Shown here: in pieces, positions 1 to 8,661 of the stretch
Layout of the letters: the number at the start of each line of letters is the position of its first letter
How positions within the stretch are numbered: position 1 is the stretch's first letter
Assembly (NCBI GenBank): GCA_963556195.1
Contig: OY744537.1
Location: forward strand, 15,556,743-15,620,742
DNA length: 64,000 nucleotides
Source: Sepiola atlantica
Lineage: Eukaryota > Mollusca > Cephalopoda > Sepiida > Sepiolidae
Direction: 5' to 3'
Program-made: the position numbers and the translations under genes
Notes under the pieces: generated by a model
Databases searched by the model: none
What the model saw: only the letters and a program-made list of their open reading frames with translations
Told to the model about the DNA's origin: nothing

Positions 1-323
<323 letters not shown>

Positions 324-865
324 GTAGTGGCATGACACCTATAGAATCATTAATAAAATTCACAATCCCTTCTGAAATCCAATCAGATTCGCTACAAACA
401 CGGTTTAGTCAATGACTGGTTTGTCCACCATGTTTCAGTCAAGAATATCCAACAGTCTTTGTGTTATCGCCGTTCAATTATAAGCACATCTGGATACAAC
501 ATGCAAAATTGTCAATAACTCTGAGACACTCTTTTCTTTGCACTGTCCGGATTTTAGCTGTAATGATTCTCTTCAGTTCAGCAATAATCCAGTGTAAGGT
601 CCTGTGAGTGTGAAGCCAATTCACAAATCACACCCCCTACTGATTAAACCATCACCAAAGTGTCCCCCATATAATTAAACGGTGATAAAACAAAGATTGT
701 TAGAAATTTATGACTGAAACTTGATAGACATTGTGGTTCGATTTGCAGAAAGGAATGTGAATTTCCTTGACGACTCCATGAGTGGCACATTTTACGGATC
801 ATCTCGTATTACTTTAAACGGACGAAAGCGAGCCTAAGTGACATTTTAATTCATTGAATGTTCAG
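324..865. other. Non-coding stretch upstream of the copy-A exon
   Basis: No ORF, RNA gene or recognised repeat is visible in this 540-bp stretch. It is matched at about 7878-8442 with scattered differences, including about 30 bp near 8278-8309 that copy A lacks. If the exon at 866 is real, this is probably intron. Confidence 0.5.
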
Positions 866-994
866 ACAGGTGAAGTTACATCCCTTGAATCACAGTTATC
901 TACCTTGGGCGAATCATTACGCATACTAAAACGCATGAAAGCAGAATGGTGTAGTTTCACGGCGAGTTTGCAATCAGACATAACTAGAGTTTGC
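866..994 (+). CDS. Candidate internal exon of an unrecognised protein, copy A
   Basis: A 129-bp segment (43 codons) is bounded by a T-rich stretch ending in TTCAG (AG at 864-865) and a GTTAGT donor at 995. It is open throughout and encodes a helical, charged peptide that begins TGEVTSLES and ends ITRVC. The part LESQLSTLGESLRILKRMK would suit an amphipathic or coiled-coil helix. The same segment at 8443-8571 appears identical, while flanking DNA has diverged, which suggests coding constraint. With these boundaries the exon is phase 0 at both ends, but the transmembrane exon downstream needs one leftover base, so either another exon lies between them or the donor is misplaced. I do not recognise the protein. 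The open frame continues past the proposed donor to a stop near 1048, so an unspliced reading is also possible. Confidence 0.5.
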
Positions 995-1101
995 GTTAGT
1001 TTCGATCTGATAGCTTTTTTCTTATTATACACCGATGCGATAAAGTGACTCAGTTCTTAGTCACTCTATCTCATCATCGTATCTTCACAACAGATAAAGA
1101 T

Positions 1102-1462
1102 TCAATTCAAAGAATTGATTTTGCAATGCTTGACTGACTGTACATACTTCAGAGAGCTTCTCCGCATGCTTGAAAACAAAATCTGATACTTATCACTGTC
1201 TTGGGCCAGTCTTTCAGCTGTCAGGAGCGGCATGTCAGTCTCAACCATTATCTGGTCGGCCCATCTCTTTGGTGGTCGTTTTCTTGATCTTTCTTGAATC
1301 AAATCTTCTTGATATGATTTCTTAACATAGCTGGAGTCTGGTATCCGGGAAACATGTCCAAACGACGTTAATCTCTTTGTTTTAAATAATGTCGTTGATG
1401 AATCTGTTCTGATATCTACATTTCTTAGTCTATCTCAGAAAATTACTCCAAGAATAGTTCCT
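1102..1462 (-). pseudogene. Non-LTR retrotransposon RT C-terminal fragment I (copy A)
   Basis: The minus strand encodes the C-terminal tail typical of endonuclease/RT non-LTR elements: an IQERSRKRPPKRWADQI block followed by a PLLTAERLAQD block. Further upstream on that strand the frame is broken, although a GHV-like segment and a SSYV block can still be read. The fragment is paralogous to 1601-2013, and the two are separated by a U2-headed SINE piece. Only the end of the ORF is present, so it cannot make an enzyme. Assignment to an RTE-like clade is a guess from the motif. Confidence 0.75.
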
Positions 1463-1464
1463 AC

Positions 1465-1600
1465 TTTGGCCTTTTGGCTAAGATCAAAGTGTAGTATCTG
1501 TTCCGATGGATACTGCACCCCATACTGGTGTTGTCTTGGCCTTTGGGTCTTGATTTACGCCGGTCAATGGGTTTGTCCTGTGCAGTTCTGGGAGATCCAC
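1465..1600 (+). repeat. U2 snRNA-headed SINE, head-only fragment
   Basis: It begins with GGCCTTTTGGCTAAGATC followed by GTGTAGTATCTGTTC, the 5' region of U2 snRNA including the branch-site pairing segment. It runs to CTGTGCAGTTCTGGGAG and then stops at the next RT fragment. The body and tail of the SINE are missing. Confidence 0.85.
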
Positions 1601-2013
1601 CTTTGCAATGCTTGACTGACTGTACATACTTCAGAGAGCTTCTCCGCATGCTTGAAAACAAAATCTGACACTTATCACTGTCTTGGGCTCAGTCTTTCAG
1701 CTGTCAGGAGCGGCATGTCAGTCTCAACCATTATCTGGTCGGCCCATCTCTTTGTTGCTTGTCCTCTTGATCTTTCTTGAATGCAACCTCTTTGATATGA
1801 TTTCGTTACATAGCTGGAGTATGGTAGCTGGTAAGCATGCCCAAACACGTTGTTCATGGATCTGTTAATGTTAAGCCTCGTTTTGATGTCTACATTTCTT
1901 AGCCTATCTGGCAAAGTAACTCCAAGAATAGCTCTTAAAGATTTTATTTCAAAGACATTGGGCATCCTCTTATACTCTGTCAGTGGAGTTTGTTTCATTT
2001 GCATATATAGCAA
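1601..2013 (-). pseudogene. Non-LTR retrotransposon RT C-terminal fragment II (copy A)
   Basis: An open minus-strand frame of about 110 residues starts within the RT C-terminal region. It has the SLRAILGVTLPDRLRN block, a FGHAYQLPYSSYV block (degenerate GH motif) and the RSRGQATKRWADQI tail seen in fragment I. It lacks the catalytic palm. It looks like a local direct repeat of fragment I, about 490 bp away. The same arrangement recurs at 9195-9560 in copy B. Confidence 0.78.
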
Positions 2014-2036
2014 TAGAAACTAGCAATGCATTATAT

Positions 2037-2167
2037 ATGTCTCATATATTATTTACTCCTCTCCAGGAGTTAGGCACAAGGCCAGTTTTATCCTACTCCC
2101 ACAAGTAAGATGTGACCCAAGGTCGGGTCGGAAAGTGGGGGTTGAAAAGCCAATGTCTCATATATTA
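2037..2167 (-). repeat. 5'-truncated U2-family SINE tail with 15-bp TSD (copy A)
   Basis: The minus strand carries the SINE 3' part: the GACCTTGGGTCACATCTTAC block, the GGCCTTGTGCCTAACTCC block, and the terminal GGAGAGGAGTAAAT. It is bracketed by the direct repeat ATGTCTCATATATTA at 2037-2051 and 2153-2167. This shows that a truncated copy inserted by retroposition. Confidence 0.88.
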
Positions 2168-2202
2168 CCTATTGTGTTACAGCTAGAAATCATCTAATAA
2201 TG

Positions 2203-2566
2203 TGTTGTGGACCCGTTTTAGGGGTACCAACAATGAAATAAAAGGACAACAGGTTTAGAGATAATAATAATGAATTGTATTGAACAGAGAAATTATACAC
2301 AAGTCAGTGTTGGCAGTGCTAGTGCCTAAATGTGCCTCCAGTTGTTGTGGACCCGTTTAGGGGTACCAACAATGAAATAAAAGAACAACAGGTTTAGAGA
2401 TAATAATAACGAATTGCATTGAACAGAGAAATTATACACAAGCCAGTGTTGGCAGTGCTAGTGCCGAAATGTACTACAAATGTTCTGCCGGCAAAAGCCG
2501 GTATTTATGGTAGCCGGTTGCTACCATTTGGTTATTATTAAAGGGTAGGTAGGTTCACTCACAACA
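2203..2566 (+). mobile_element. Solo LTR with partial internal duplication
   Basis: A 224-bp LTR-like unit (2343-2566) starts TGTTGTGG and ends CACAACA, giving short inverted ends. Its first 140 bp are duplicated in tandem just upstream (2203-2342). The whole is flanked by the 5-bp direct repeat TAATG (2198-2202 and 2567-2571). Copy B holds one unduplicated unit of the same length at 9738-9961 with the same TSD. No internal region or primer-binding site is present. Strand is not determined by coding content. Confidence 0.8.
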
Positions 2567-2642
2567 TAATGTTACACTTGTTGATTAAAAGAAATTCCAA
2601 CTGAAACTTTTGATTTGTCTTTTTTGGTTTATTTTTTGACAG

Positions 2643-2791
2643 CTTCTATGGGGACGCTCGGTTTTTTCATGCTGATTATTGGAATCGGAGGCGCTTTCCT
2701 ATCAGTGTTTATTTTTCGACGCCATCAGCGACTGAGAAAGGATTCGATGTCTGCAAATATGATGAAAGACTGTGGGACACCTATATACTGA
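2643..2791 (+). CDS. Terminal exon: transmembrane helix plus cytoplasmic tail, copy A
   Basis: A strong pyrimidine tract (TTTGTC, TTTTTT, TTATTTTTTGACAG) leads into the exon at 2643. Two bases complete a split codon, then 48 codons follow to TGA at 2789. The peptide has one hydrophobic helix, GFFMLIIGIGGAFLSVFIF, followed at once by basic RRHQRLRK, as in the stop-transfer region of a type I membrane protein. A short tail follows, ending DCGTPIY. An AATAAA lies 26 bp after the stop. Copy B (10038-10186) differs at three bases, all third-position or first-position leucine synonymous changes (ACG/ACA, CGC/CGT, CTG/TTG), so the protein is unchanged. Family unknown. The upstream extracellular part is not found in the window apart from the possible exon at 866-994. 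Confidence 0.72.
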
Positions 2792-2816
2792 TCATAAAAG
2801 AAAACTTCATTCCATC

Positions 2817-2822
2817 AATAAA
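2817..2822 (+). promoter_or_regulatory. Poly(A) signal of the terminal exon, copy A
   Basis: A canonical AATAAA lies 26 bp after the TGA of the transmembrane exon. It is conserved in copy B at 10212-10217. It supports reading this as the last exon of a gene. Confidence 0.6.
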
Positions 2823-3239
2823 TACACACACCCATTTTGCAGAAACGGTTCCAATGGAAGATTCCAAAATAAATTGCTTCAAACTTGTTTTGTCTTCTTT
2901 CAAAGTTTATAACAAGATAAGCCTGAAAAGGAAAAAAAAAAAAACATTTATAAAATATAAAAACCGAATTGGTGTTTATTGCTTTCATGGCGATCACAAA
3001 ATGCCAGGAATCTTCATCAAGAATGGAGGATGAAGCTTAAAGAAAATTTCACATTTCAATTTAGTTGTGTATCTAAAAAAGGGCAATCTTTATCTGTGTG
3101 GTGCATTCTTTAACATAGATAAGAACACGTTTCGGAATTTTTTAGATGAATATTAATGATTTGGATTATTTGGATTATTCGGACTACTATTATCATTAAA
3201 GTTGTTATTTTCACAACGTTTCGTCCGATGTAACCTCCG
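2823..3239. other. Non-coding sequence after the terminal exon
   Basis: No gene is seen here; it may be 3' flank or residual UTR. It includes an A-rich run near 2930-2943. The block is also present in copy B with few changes. Confidence 0.5.
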
Positions 3240-3640
3240 ATCTTCTGTGCGTGTTAGTAGTTAGCAATTTGTTTCTGTTCACCTGACCTCTTGTTAGTGT
3301 TTATAAATATGTGTGCGAGATGATGGAGCTTGTACGTGCGTTTGAAGTGTTTCTTCCATTTCGTTCAAAGCACTGAGGTGGGGTGGAGTGAGCATACGTT
3401 CTGGTCCTCTTCTGATATCTGCTGGCTTGGATCTGCTTTCGTTAGTTCATTTTTTTTTTCACTTTTATTGAAATTTTCACCTTTGCATCGGCTTGTTAGC
3501 TTTTGGGTTTAAATCGAGCGGGGCTCATTCTTATTGGCCGAAAATTATGATGTAACAACAACATGTGTAAACTCTTTATTTGATTTTGGAAGCGAAAAGG
3601 AGACGGCTATCTAAACGAACCAGAGCAAGAAAGAAAGTGG
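3240..3640 (+). repeat. Interspersed repeat, also at 10640-11040 and reversed at 17820-18290
   Basis: The block contains GATGATGGAGCTTGTACGTG and, later, TTTATTTGATTTTGGAAGCG with GAGACGGCTATC. The reverse complement of 17820-18290 carries diverged versions in the same order (GATGATGGAGCTTGTACGTG, then TTTATTTGTTTTTGGAAGTG). A dispersed family of about 400 bp is therefore likely. A 60-codon open frame inside it is unchanged between A and B but looks incidental. No RT or transposase is visible. Confidence 0.65.
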
Positions 3641-4253
3641 CTGTTCAAAACTTTTGACGTTCGTTCGAATCGCATCTCTCTTTATTACAAATCTTCGAGA
3701 TCGTAATCCATCTTGAATGTTAGTTAAAATGATTTTTTTTTTTTAGAGTTTTCCATTCAAATCACTATCACTGAAATGCTTTTCTTAATATTAAACAATT
3801 ACTAAATAAAACGATGAAATAATCTTAAACAGAAATTACCACTATCATATATCCACAAACCAAATGTAGCATGTAACAGTGACCTTCAAGGCGTTTTGTC
3901 TATTTGCTAGCATCAACTACTGTGACGTCAGCAGATAAACGAAACTCGGTGAACAGGCCTTTACTGTATGAAGGCCACTGTATCAGTCAGTAAGGTGGTA
4001 ACAGTTTTGAGAAGTTATTTTCCCTAATATCCGAAATGCTAAGAAAAAATGGTACTTATGCAGTTTACGGGCCAGGTTGAAATAATAACGTTATAATTTA
4101 GAAACCCATTCTTAACATCGGGGGGGGGGGGGGGTTGATTAACTATTCTGTACTTTTACCTAACAATTTAATAAAAAAAAAGATACAGTAAAAAATGAAT
4201 TTAATTTGAAAATACTATCTAAAAATAAGCCCGGTCCATAGACTGCATAAACA

Positions 4254-4313
<60 letters not shown>

Positions 4314-5000
4314 CTTTCATGAATTTAAAGTCTGATTGAATATAAACTTTAGGGGATAAGTATTTTTTATTTCGATCCTTAGCTCCAATGATTTTAATAA
4401 AAAAAAAACGAGATTCTATTTTTTCTCATGCGGCAATAGTTTGGAAATATATCTGAAAAAAAAAAGTTTAAATTATATACTTTTTAGATTTTAGAGTAAG
4501 AGATCACTTTGTACCGTGACAGTATAAAGAATACGGTTTTGCAATCGGTTGTAAGGGAAATAACTCAAATGTTGAACTTCGCACGGTGATTTTTAGTGCT
4601 TGAAGAGTGACCTCCCTGCACGATGTTTTATTGATGTCTTATCGCGATGGTTTTGTTGTTGTAAGGTGCGTTATTCGGCTCGTCTTTAGTTCATGTTGTT
4701 GTTTTAAGGAAGATAACTTATCTCGAGTTTCTGCTTGGATTTTGTAACAATTGATTTAAAACTTTTTTCCATTAAAACAAAAATGGGTGCTTATATAGAT
4801 GAGGTCACATATGGAAAATGGCGTTTTCAAAACGCAATTCCAAATAAAAACTCTTGTTTATACTTACGTATTAGGCAATAAAAATCAGTTTTATCGTATT
4901 TTGCTGATCGCTATTGATTTATTATGTATTAATATGACAGACTGAGTTATGTCCCTCTGATTTTGATTTTTAATGGAAATTCTACTCGCTTGGGAAACTC
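3641..5000. other. Non-coding AT-rich stretch with poly-G and (TA)n
   Basis: No gene is recognised. It contains a run of 15 or more Gs at about 4120-4134 and a (TA)n tract at 4258-4309. Copy B has a shorter G run and only a vestigial TA tract. About 4060-4180 resembles arms of the foldback at 36551-36950 (GAAATAATAACGTTATAATT followed by TTAACTATTCTGTACTT). A GGGAAATAACTC motif near 4554 resembles a short motif common in mollusc repeats. Confidence 0.55.
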
Positions 5001-5336
5001 TTGGCCTTTTGGCTAAGATCAAAGTGTAGTATCTGTTCCGATGAATACTGCACCCCCTAGACTGGTATTGTCTTGGCCTTCGGGACTTGATTTACGCCGG
5101 TCTATGAGTTTGTCCTGTGCAGTTCTAGGAGGTGCACCCTCCCAGGCTTTACCTCTCGTCTTTGGGGAGGAGTAAGTTTATGGCTTACTGCCTGAGGCGC
5201 CCCTACCGGGGAATACCGACGCGGCTGCCTAGGCAAGTTTTAATGGCCAGAGTGCTCACCTTCTCGAGCGCTGGCTTTTCAAATCCCACTTTCCGACCTT
5301 GTGTCACATATTCCTATTGTGGGTAGGGGTTAAATA
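5001..5336 (+). repeat. U2-headed SINE copy A1
   Basis: The head GGCCTTTTGGCTAAGATC, then GTGTAGTATCTGTTC, matches the 5' end of U2 snRNA. About 100 bp later CTGTGCAGTTCTAGGAGG then TGCACCC matches the U2 3' end. Between them CATAGACTGG and CCGGTCTATG can pair. The body follows (CCAGGCTTTACCTC, GAGGAGTAAGTTTATGGCTT, CTACCGGGGAATACCGACG, GAGCGCTGGCTTTTCAAA) and this subtype ends near GTGGGTAGGGGTTAAATA without the long tail. Confidence 0.9.
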
Positions 5337-5338
5337 AC

Positions 5339-5711
5339 TTGGCCTTTTGGTTAAGATCAAATTGTAGTATCTGTTCCGATGGATACTGCACCCCATACTG
5401 GTATTGTCTTGTCCTTCGGGGCTTGACTTACGCCGGTCAATGGGTCTGTCCTGTGCAGTTCTAGGAGGTCCACCCTCCCAGGCTTTGCCTCCCCTCTTTG
5501 GGGAGGAGTAAGTTTATTGCTTACTGTCTGAGGCGCCCCTACCGGGGAATGCCGACGGGGCTGCCCAGGCAATTTTTAAATGGCCAGAGTGCTCACCTCT
5601 CGGGCGCTGGCTTTTCAACCCCCACTTTCCCGACCCGATCTTGGGTCACATCTTACTTGTGGGAGTAGGATAAAAACTGGCCTTGTGCCTAACTCCTGGA
5701 AAGGAGTAAAT
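5339..5711 (+). repeat. U2-headed SINE copy A2, full length
   Basis: It follows A1 by two bases. It has head, paired middle, body and the full tail GGCCTTGTGCCTAACTCC with terminal GGAGTAAAT. The stem arms read CCCAT and ATGGG here. Some frames are open through it but show no protein-like character. Confidence 0.9.
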
Positions 5712-5756
5712 CAATACTCGATAATGTTTGCTAATTTTTGGCGTAGATACCTATTT

Positions 5757-6044
5757 GCCTAATAAACCAGTATCGTCCGGGCCTTCGGGTCTGGATTTAC
5801 GCCGGTCTATTGGGGGTTGTCGGTCCTGTGCAGTTCTAGGAGGTGCACCCTCCCAGGCTTTGTCTCCCCTCTTTGGGGAGGAGTAAGTTTATTGCTTACT
5901 GTCTGAGGCGCTCCTACCGGGGAATGCCGACGGAGCTGCCCAGGCAATTTTTACACAGCCAGAATGCTCAAACTCTCGAGCGCTGGTTCTTTCCCACTTT
6001 CCCGACCTTGTGTCACATCTTACCTTGTGGGAGGAAGATAAATA
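5757..6044 (+). repeat. SINE copy A3, headless subtype
   Basis: It lacks the GGCCTTTTGGCTAAG head and starts at CCTAATAAACCAGTATCGTC, then joins the shared middle (GGATTTACGCCGGTCTATTG) and body. It ends at GAGGAAGATAAATA. A short repeat ACCTATT occurs on both sides and may be a partly decayed TSD. The copy at 40664-40953 has the same start and a clear TSD. Confidence 0.82.
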
Positions 6045-6069
6045 GAACCTATTTTTGTCTGATACATAA

Positions 6070-6224
6070 GACGGGGCTGCCCAGGCAATTTTTGATGGTC
6101 AGAGTGCTCACCTCTCGGGCGCTGGCTTTTCAACCCCCACTTTCCGACCCGAGCTTGGGTCACATCTTACTTGTGGGAGTAGGATAAAAACTGGCCTTGT
6201 GCCTAACTCCTGGAGAGGAGTAAA
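6070..6224 (+). repeat. SINE 3' fragment at the edge of copy A
   Basis: It starts in mid-element at ACGGGGCTGCCCAGGC and runs to GAGAGGAGTAAAT. It joins the last base shared with copy B directly, so it marks the duplication breakpoint or a 5'-truncated insertion placed there. Confidence 0.85.
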
Positions 6225-7150
6225 TTACTCCTGTTACCAGCATTGTGATAACAGTGGTGAGTGACTTCACCCAAATGTGTGTTTTTTTTTCCTTTGGAAA
6301 GTAGGGGTGACATCTCTCCCCACTGCTACCATGGTGTCAATGACAGGAGAGAAATAGTTAACGTTAAAACCTGTGAACTGTCACTGTGAAGAGATATGTT
6401 ATGAGAGTAACCGGATATGACACAATACGAGAAATCACATGACCGGAAACAGGGATGCCGCCATTTGTAATAACAAGAGCATGAAAAAGAAAGCGTGGTG
6501 ATCTAATGATGCTGGGTTAAATTTGTATAAATCTGTGGTGGCAATCTTATTTTCACAGTCGAGCATTGATTTTTCAGGATATTAAAGTAAAAATGATTTT
6601 TGTGAACAAAATATTCAAAAGCCTCAACCAAATTTAGAGCATTTGAGACATTTTTAATGCTACCTAATATGCCATTACATGATTTGCTATACATTTTATT
6701 TGAAATTTTATAAGCCTACAATTTCATTTGAGACAAGAACATAGGTCAGTCGTGAGATTACACACCTCTGCCTAACAATATAAGGATTGTCCAAAATCTT
6801 ATCTCAGCCTTACTTCTCCATATTGTATGAAGTATTCCCAAAGTTATGCCATGGATAGATTGATAACTCAAAAACAATTTCTCTGACTAGACTAAAATTT
6901 TGCATGGTGTTTACTGTTATCAAAGAGGATCGTACCCAGACATCAAATTTAAAAAAAGTTGAAATTCTGTCAAAATTTCGACTATGATCTAACTTTTCAT
7001 GGTCGAGTTCATATAAGATGCAAAACTTCATTGGTTACAATATGCGCCAAGTAATGGTTCGAACCCCTGCCACAGAATCAACCTATTAAATTATTTTTAC
7101 CTACATACGCCAGCGTTTCAAACTTTCGCTCTCATCAGTGTAGAGATGAT
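6225..7150. other. Spacer between duplication copies, no gene seen
   Basis: AT-rich sequence not repeated after copy B. At 7047-7084 the minus strand reads a GGGGTTCGAACC box B-like motif, similar to the tRNA-like piece just to the right. No coding exon is visible. Confidence 0.5.
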
Positions 7151-7159
7151 AATTTCAGA

Positions 7160-7245
7160 CAGTTGCACGGTTCAAACCCCTGTCACAGAATAAAACGAGA
7201 CTCCGCAAGCAAGCGTCATAACCATTAGGCCACGAGATATTACCA
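7160..7245 (-). repeat. tRNA-like (SINE or tRNA pseudogene) segment
   Basis: The minus strand reads TGGCCTAATGG (box A-like, 7223-7233), then GCTTGCTTGCGGAGTC, then GGGGTTTGAACC (box B-like, 7169-7180), in the order and spacing of a tRNA-type Pol III promoter. Terminal acceptor pairing is not evident. A tRNA-derived SINE head or decayed tRNA pseudogene is likelier than a working tRNA. Confidence 0.5.
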
Positions 7246-7405
7246 CATTCAAGAAGAACATTTAGTTCTATTTATGCTAAGGGCGGCATATCTAGAAAGA
7301 CTGACTAGAGATTCTACGAACGTTGTCAGAATATGCCTTATAGCTACGTGTCAGTCTATTTTTAACTTCCCCGAACAGGGCTCAACTTCAATCTTATTAA
7401 AGGGG

Positions 7406-7408
<3 letters not shown>

Positions 7409-7468
<60 letters not shown>
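7409..7468. repeat. (TA)n microsatellite left of a foldback
   Basis: About 60 bp of uninterrupted TA. The foldback at 7569-7827 lies just beyond it, and another (TA)n tract closes the other side. Confidence 0.97.
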
Positions 7469-7472
<4 letters not shown>

Positions 7473-7568
7473 TGTTGAATTAAATAACGATGGTTGAATT
7501 ATCGTTTAATAATAATAATCTATCGTGATAATGTAAAGCTCAATATATAGAATAGAGCAATTAATTTT

Positions 7569-7824
7569 AGAGGTGAAAGATGAGAATAAAGAATTGTAAA
7601 GATACAATATTTATTAAAACATCAAAAAGTTCAGAGCAAGGTGCTTCATATCCTTAATCCATGGATTTTCAAAGATTAAAATCTTCTCATCAGAGGATAG
7701 GGAGAGCTGATAATGTAGTTGTAATCTTTGAAAATCCATGGATTAAGGATATGAAGCTCCTTGCTCTGAACTTTTTGATGTTTTAATATTGTATCTTTAC
7801 AATTCTTTATTTTCATCTTTCATC

Positions 7825-7827
<3 letters not shown>
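7569..7827. mobile_element. Foldback/MITE-like inverted repeat
   Basis: The arms at 7569-7677 and 7723-7827 are reverse complements with few mismatches (for example TTCATATCCTTAATCCATGG against CCATGGATTAAGGATATGAA). The loop is about 45 bp. No coding capacity is seen. The element sits between two (TA)n tracts. Confidence 0.9.

Positions 7828-7876
<49 letters not shown>
7828..7876. repeat. (TA)n microsatellite at the start of copy B
   Basis: Uninterrupted TA dinucleotides end exactly where copy B begins, mirroring the tract at 108-323 before copy A. Confidence 0.97.
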
Positions 7877-7881
<5 letters not shown>

Positions 7882-8442
7882 TGCCACCTATAGAATCATT
7901 AATTAAATTCACAATCCCTTCTGAAATCCAATCATATTCGCTACAAACACGGTTTAGTCAATGACTGGTTTGTTCACCATGTTTCAGTCAAGAATATCCA
8001 ACAGTCTTTGTGTTATCGCCGTTCAATTATAAGCACATCTGGATACAAAATGCAAAATTGTCAATAACTCTGAGACACTCTTTTCTTTGCACTGTCCGGA
8101 TTTTGCTATAATTATTCTCTTCAGTTCAGCAATAATTCCGTTTACGGTCCTGTGAGTGTGAAGCCCATTCACAGATCATACCTCCTACTGATTGATCACC
8201 AAAGTGTCCCCCATACAATTGAACGGTGATAAAACAAAGATTGTTGGAAATTTATGCCTGAAACTTGATAGACAAGTTCGACATAGATTGAAGTTTTATC
8301 AAATACGTTGTGGTTCGATTTGCAGAAAGGAATGTTAATTTCCTTGACGACTCCATGAGTGGCACATTTTACGGATCATCTCGTATTACTTTAAACGGAC
8401 GAAAGCGAGCCTAAGTGACATTTTAATTCATTGAATGTTCAG

Positions 8443-8571
8443 ACAGGTGAAGTTACATCCCTTGAATCACAGTTATCTACCTTGGGCGAATCATTACGCA
8501 TACTAAAACGCATGAAAGCAGAATGGTGTAGTTTCACGGCGAGTTTGCAATCAGACATAACTAGAGTTTGC
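8443..8571 (+). CDS. Candidate internal exon, copy B
   Basis: Same 129-bp open segment as 866-994, with AG at 8441-8442 and GTTAGT at 8572. By eye it is identical to copy A across the exon and its close flanks, while the region upstream shows several substitutions and an indel. It encodes the same helical 43-residue peptide. If both copies are expressed, there would be two genes or one gene with a duplicated end. Function unknown. Confidence 0.5.
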
Positions 8572-8661
8572 GTTAGTTTCGATCTGATAGCTTTTTTCTT
8601 ATTATACACCGATGCGATAAAGTGACTCAGTTCTTAGTCACTCTATCTCATCATCGTATCT

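Larger units (their letters stand above)
324..6069. repeat. Segmental duplication, copy A
   Basis: This block is repeated in the same orientation at about 7877-13420 with scattered substitutions and small indels. It contains, in the same order, the 129-bp exon, two RT fragments, U2-headed SINE pieces, a solo LTR, the transmembrane terminal exon, an interspersed repeat and three SINE copies. The left edge abuts (TA)n in both copies. The right edge is after GATACATAAG: copy A then enters the middle of a SINE, whereas copy B enters unrelated sequence. Confidence 0.95.

Noticed and set aside
3919..3930. TGACGTCA CRE-like sites as regulatory elements
   Set aside because: An 8-bp match is expected by chance in 64 kb; no promoter nearby, and the one at 50867 is part of a hairpin.
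4120..4134. Poly-G run as a functional G-quadruplex
   Set aside because: Interrupted and shorter in duplication copy B, so it looks like unstable simple sequence.
5001..5145. Functional U2 snRNA gene
   Set aside because: The central U2 sequence (Sm site and stem-loops II-III) is replaced, an extra A sits in the head, and the sequence continues into a repeat body with SINE-type ends elsewhere.
5132..6187. Open frames such as MHPPRLCLPSLGRSKF and MARVLTSRALAF repeated across the window
   Set aside because: They recur only because the SINE body recurs; no constraint pattern and frames shift between copies.
7160..7245. Functional tRNA gene
   Set aside because: Box A and B-like motifs are present but no full cloverleaf or acceptor pairing could be made.
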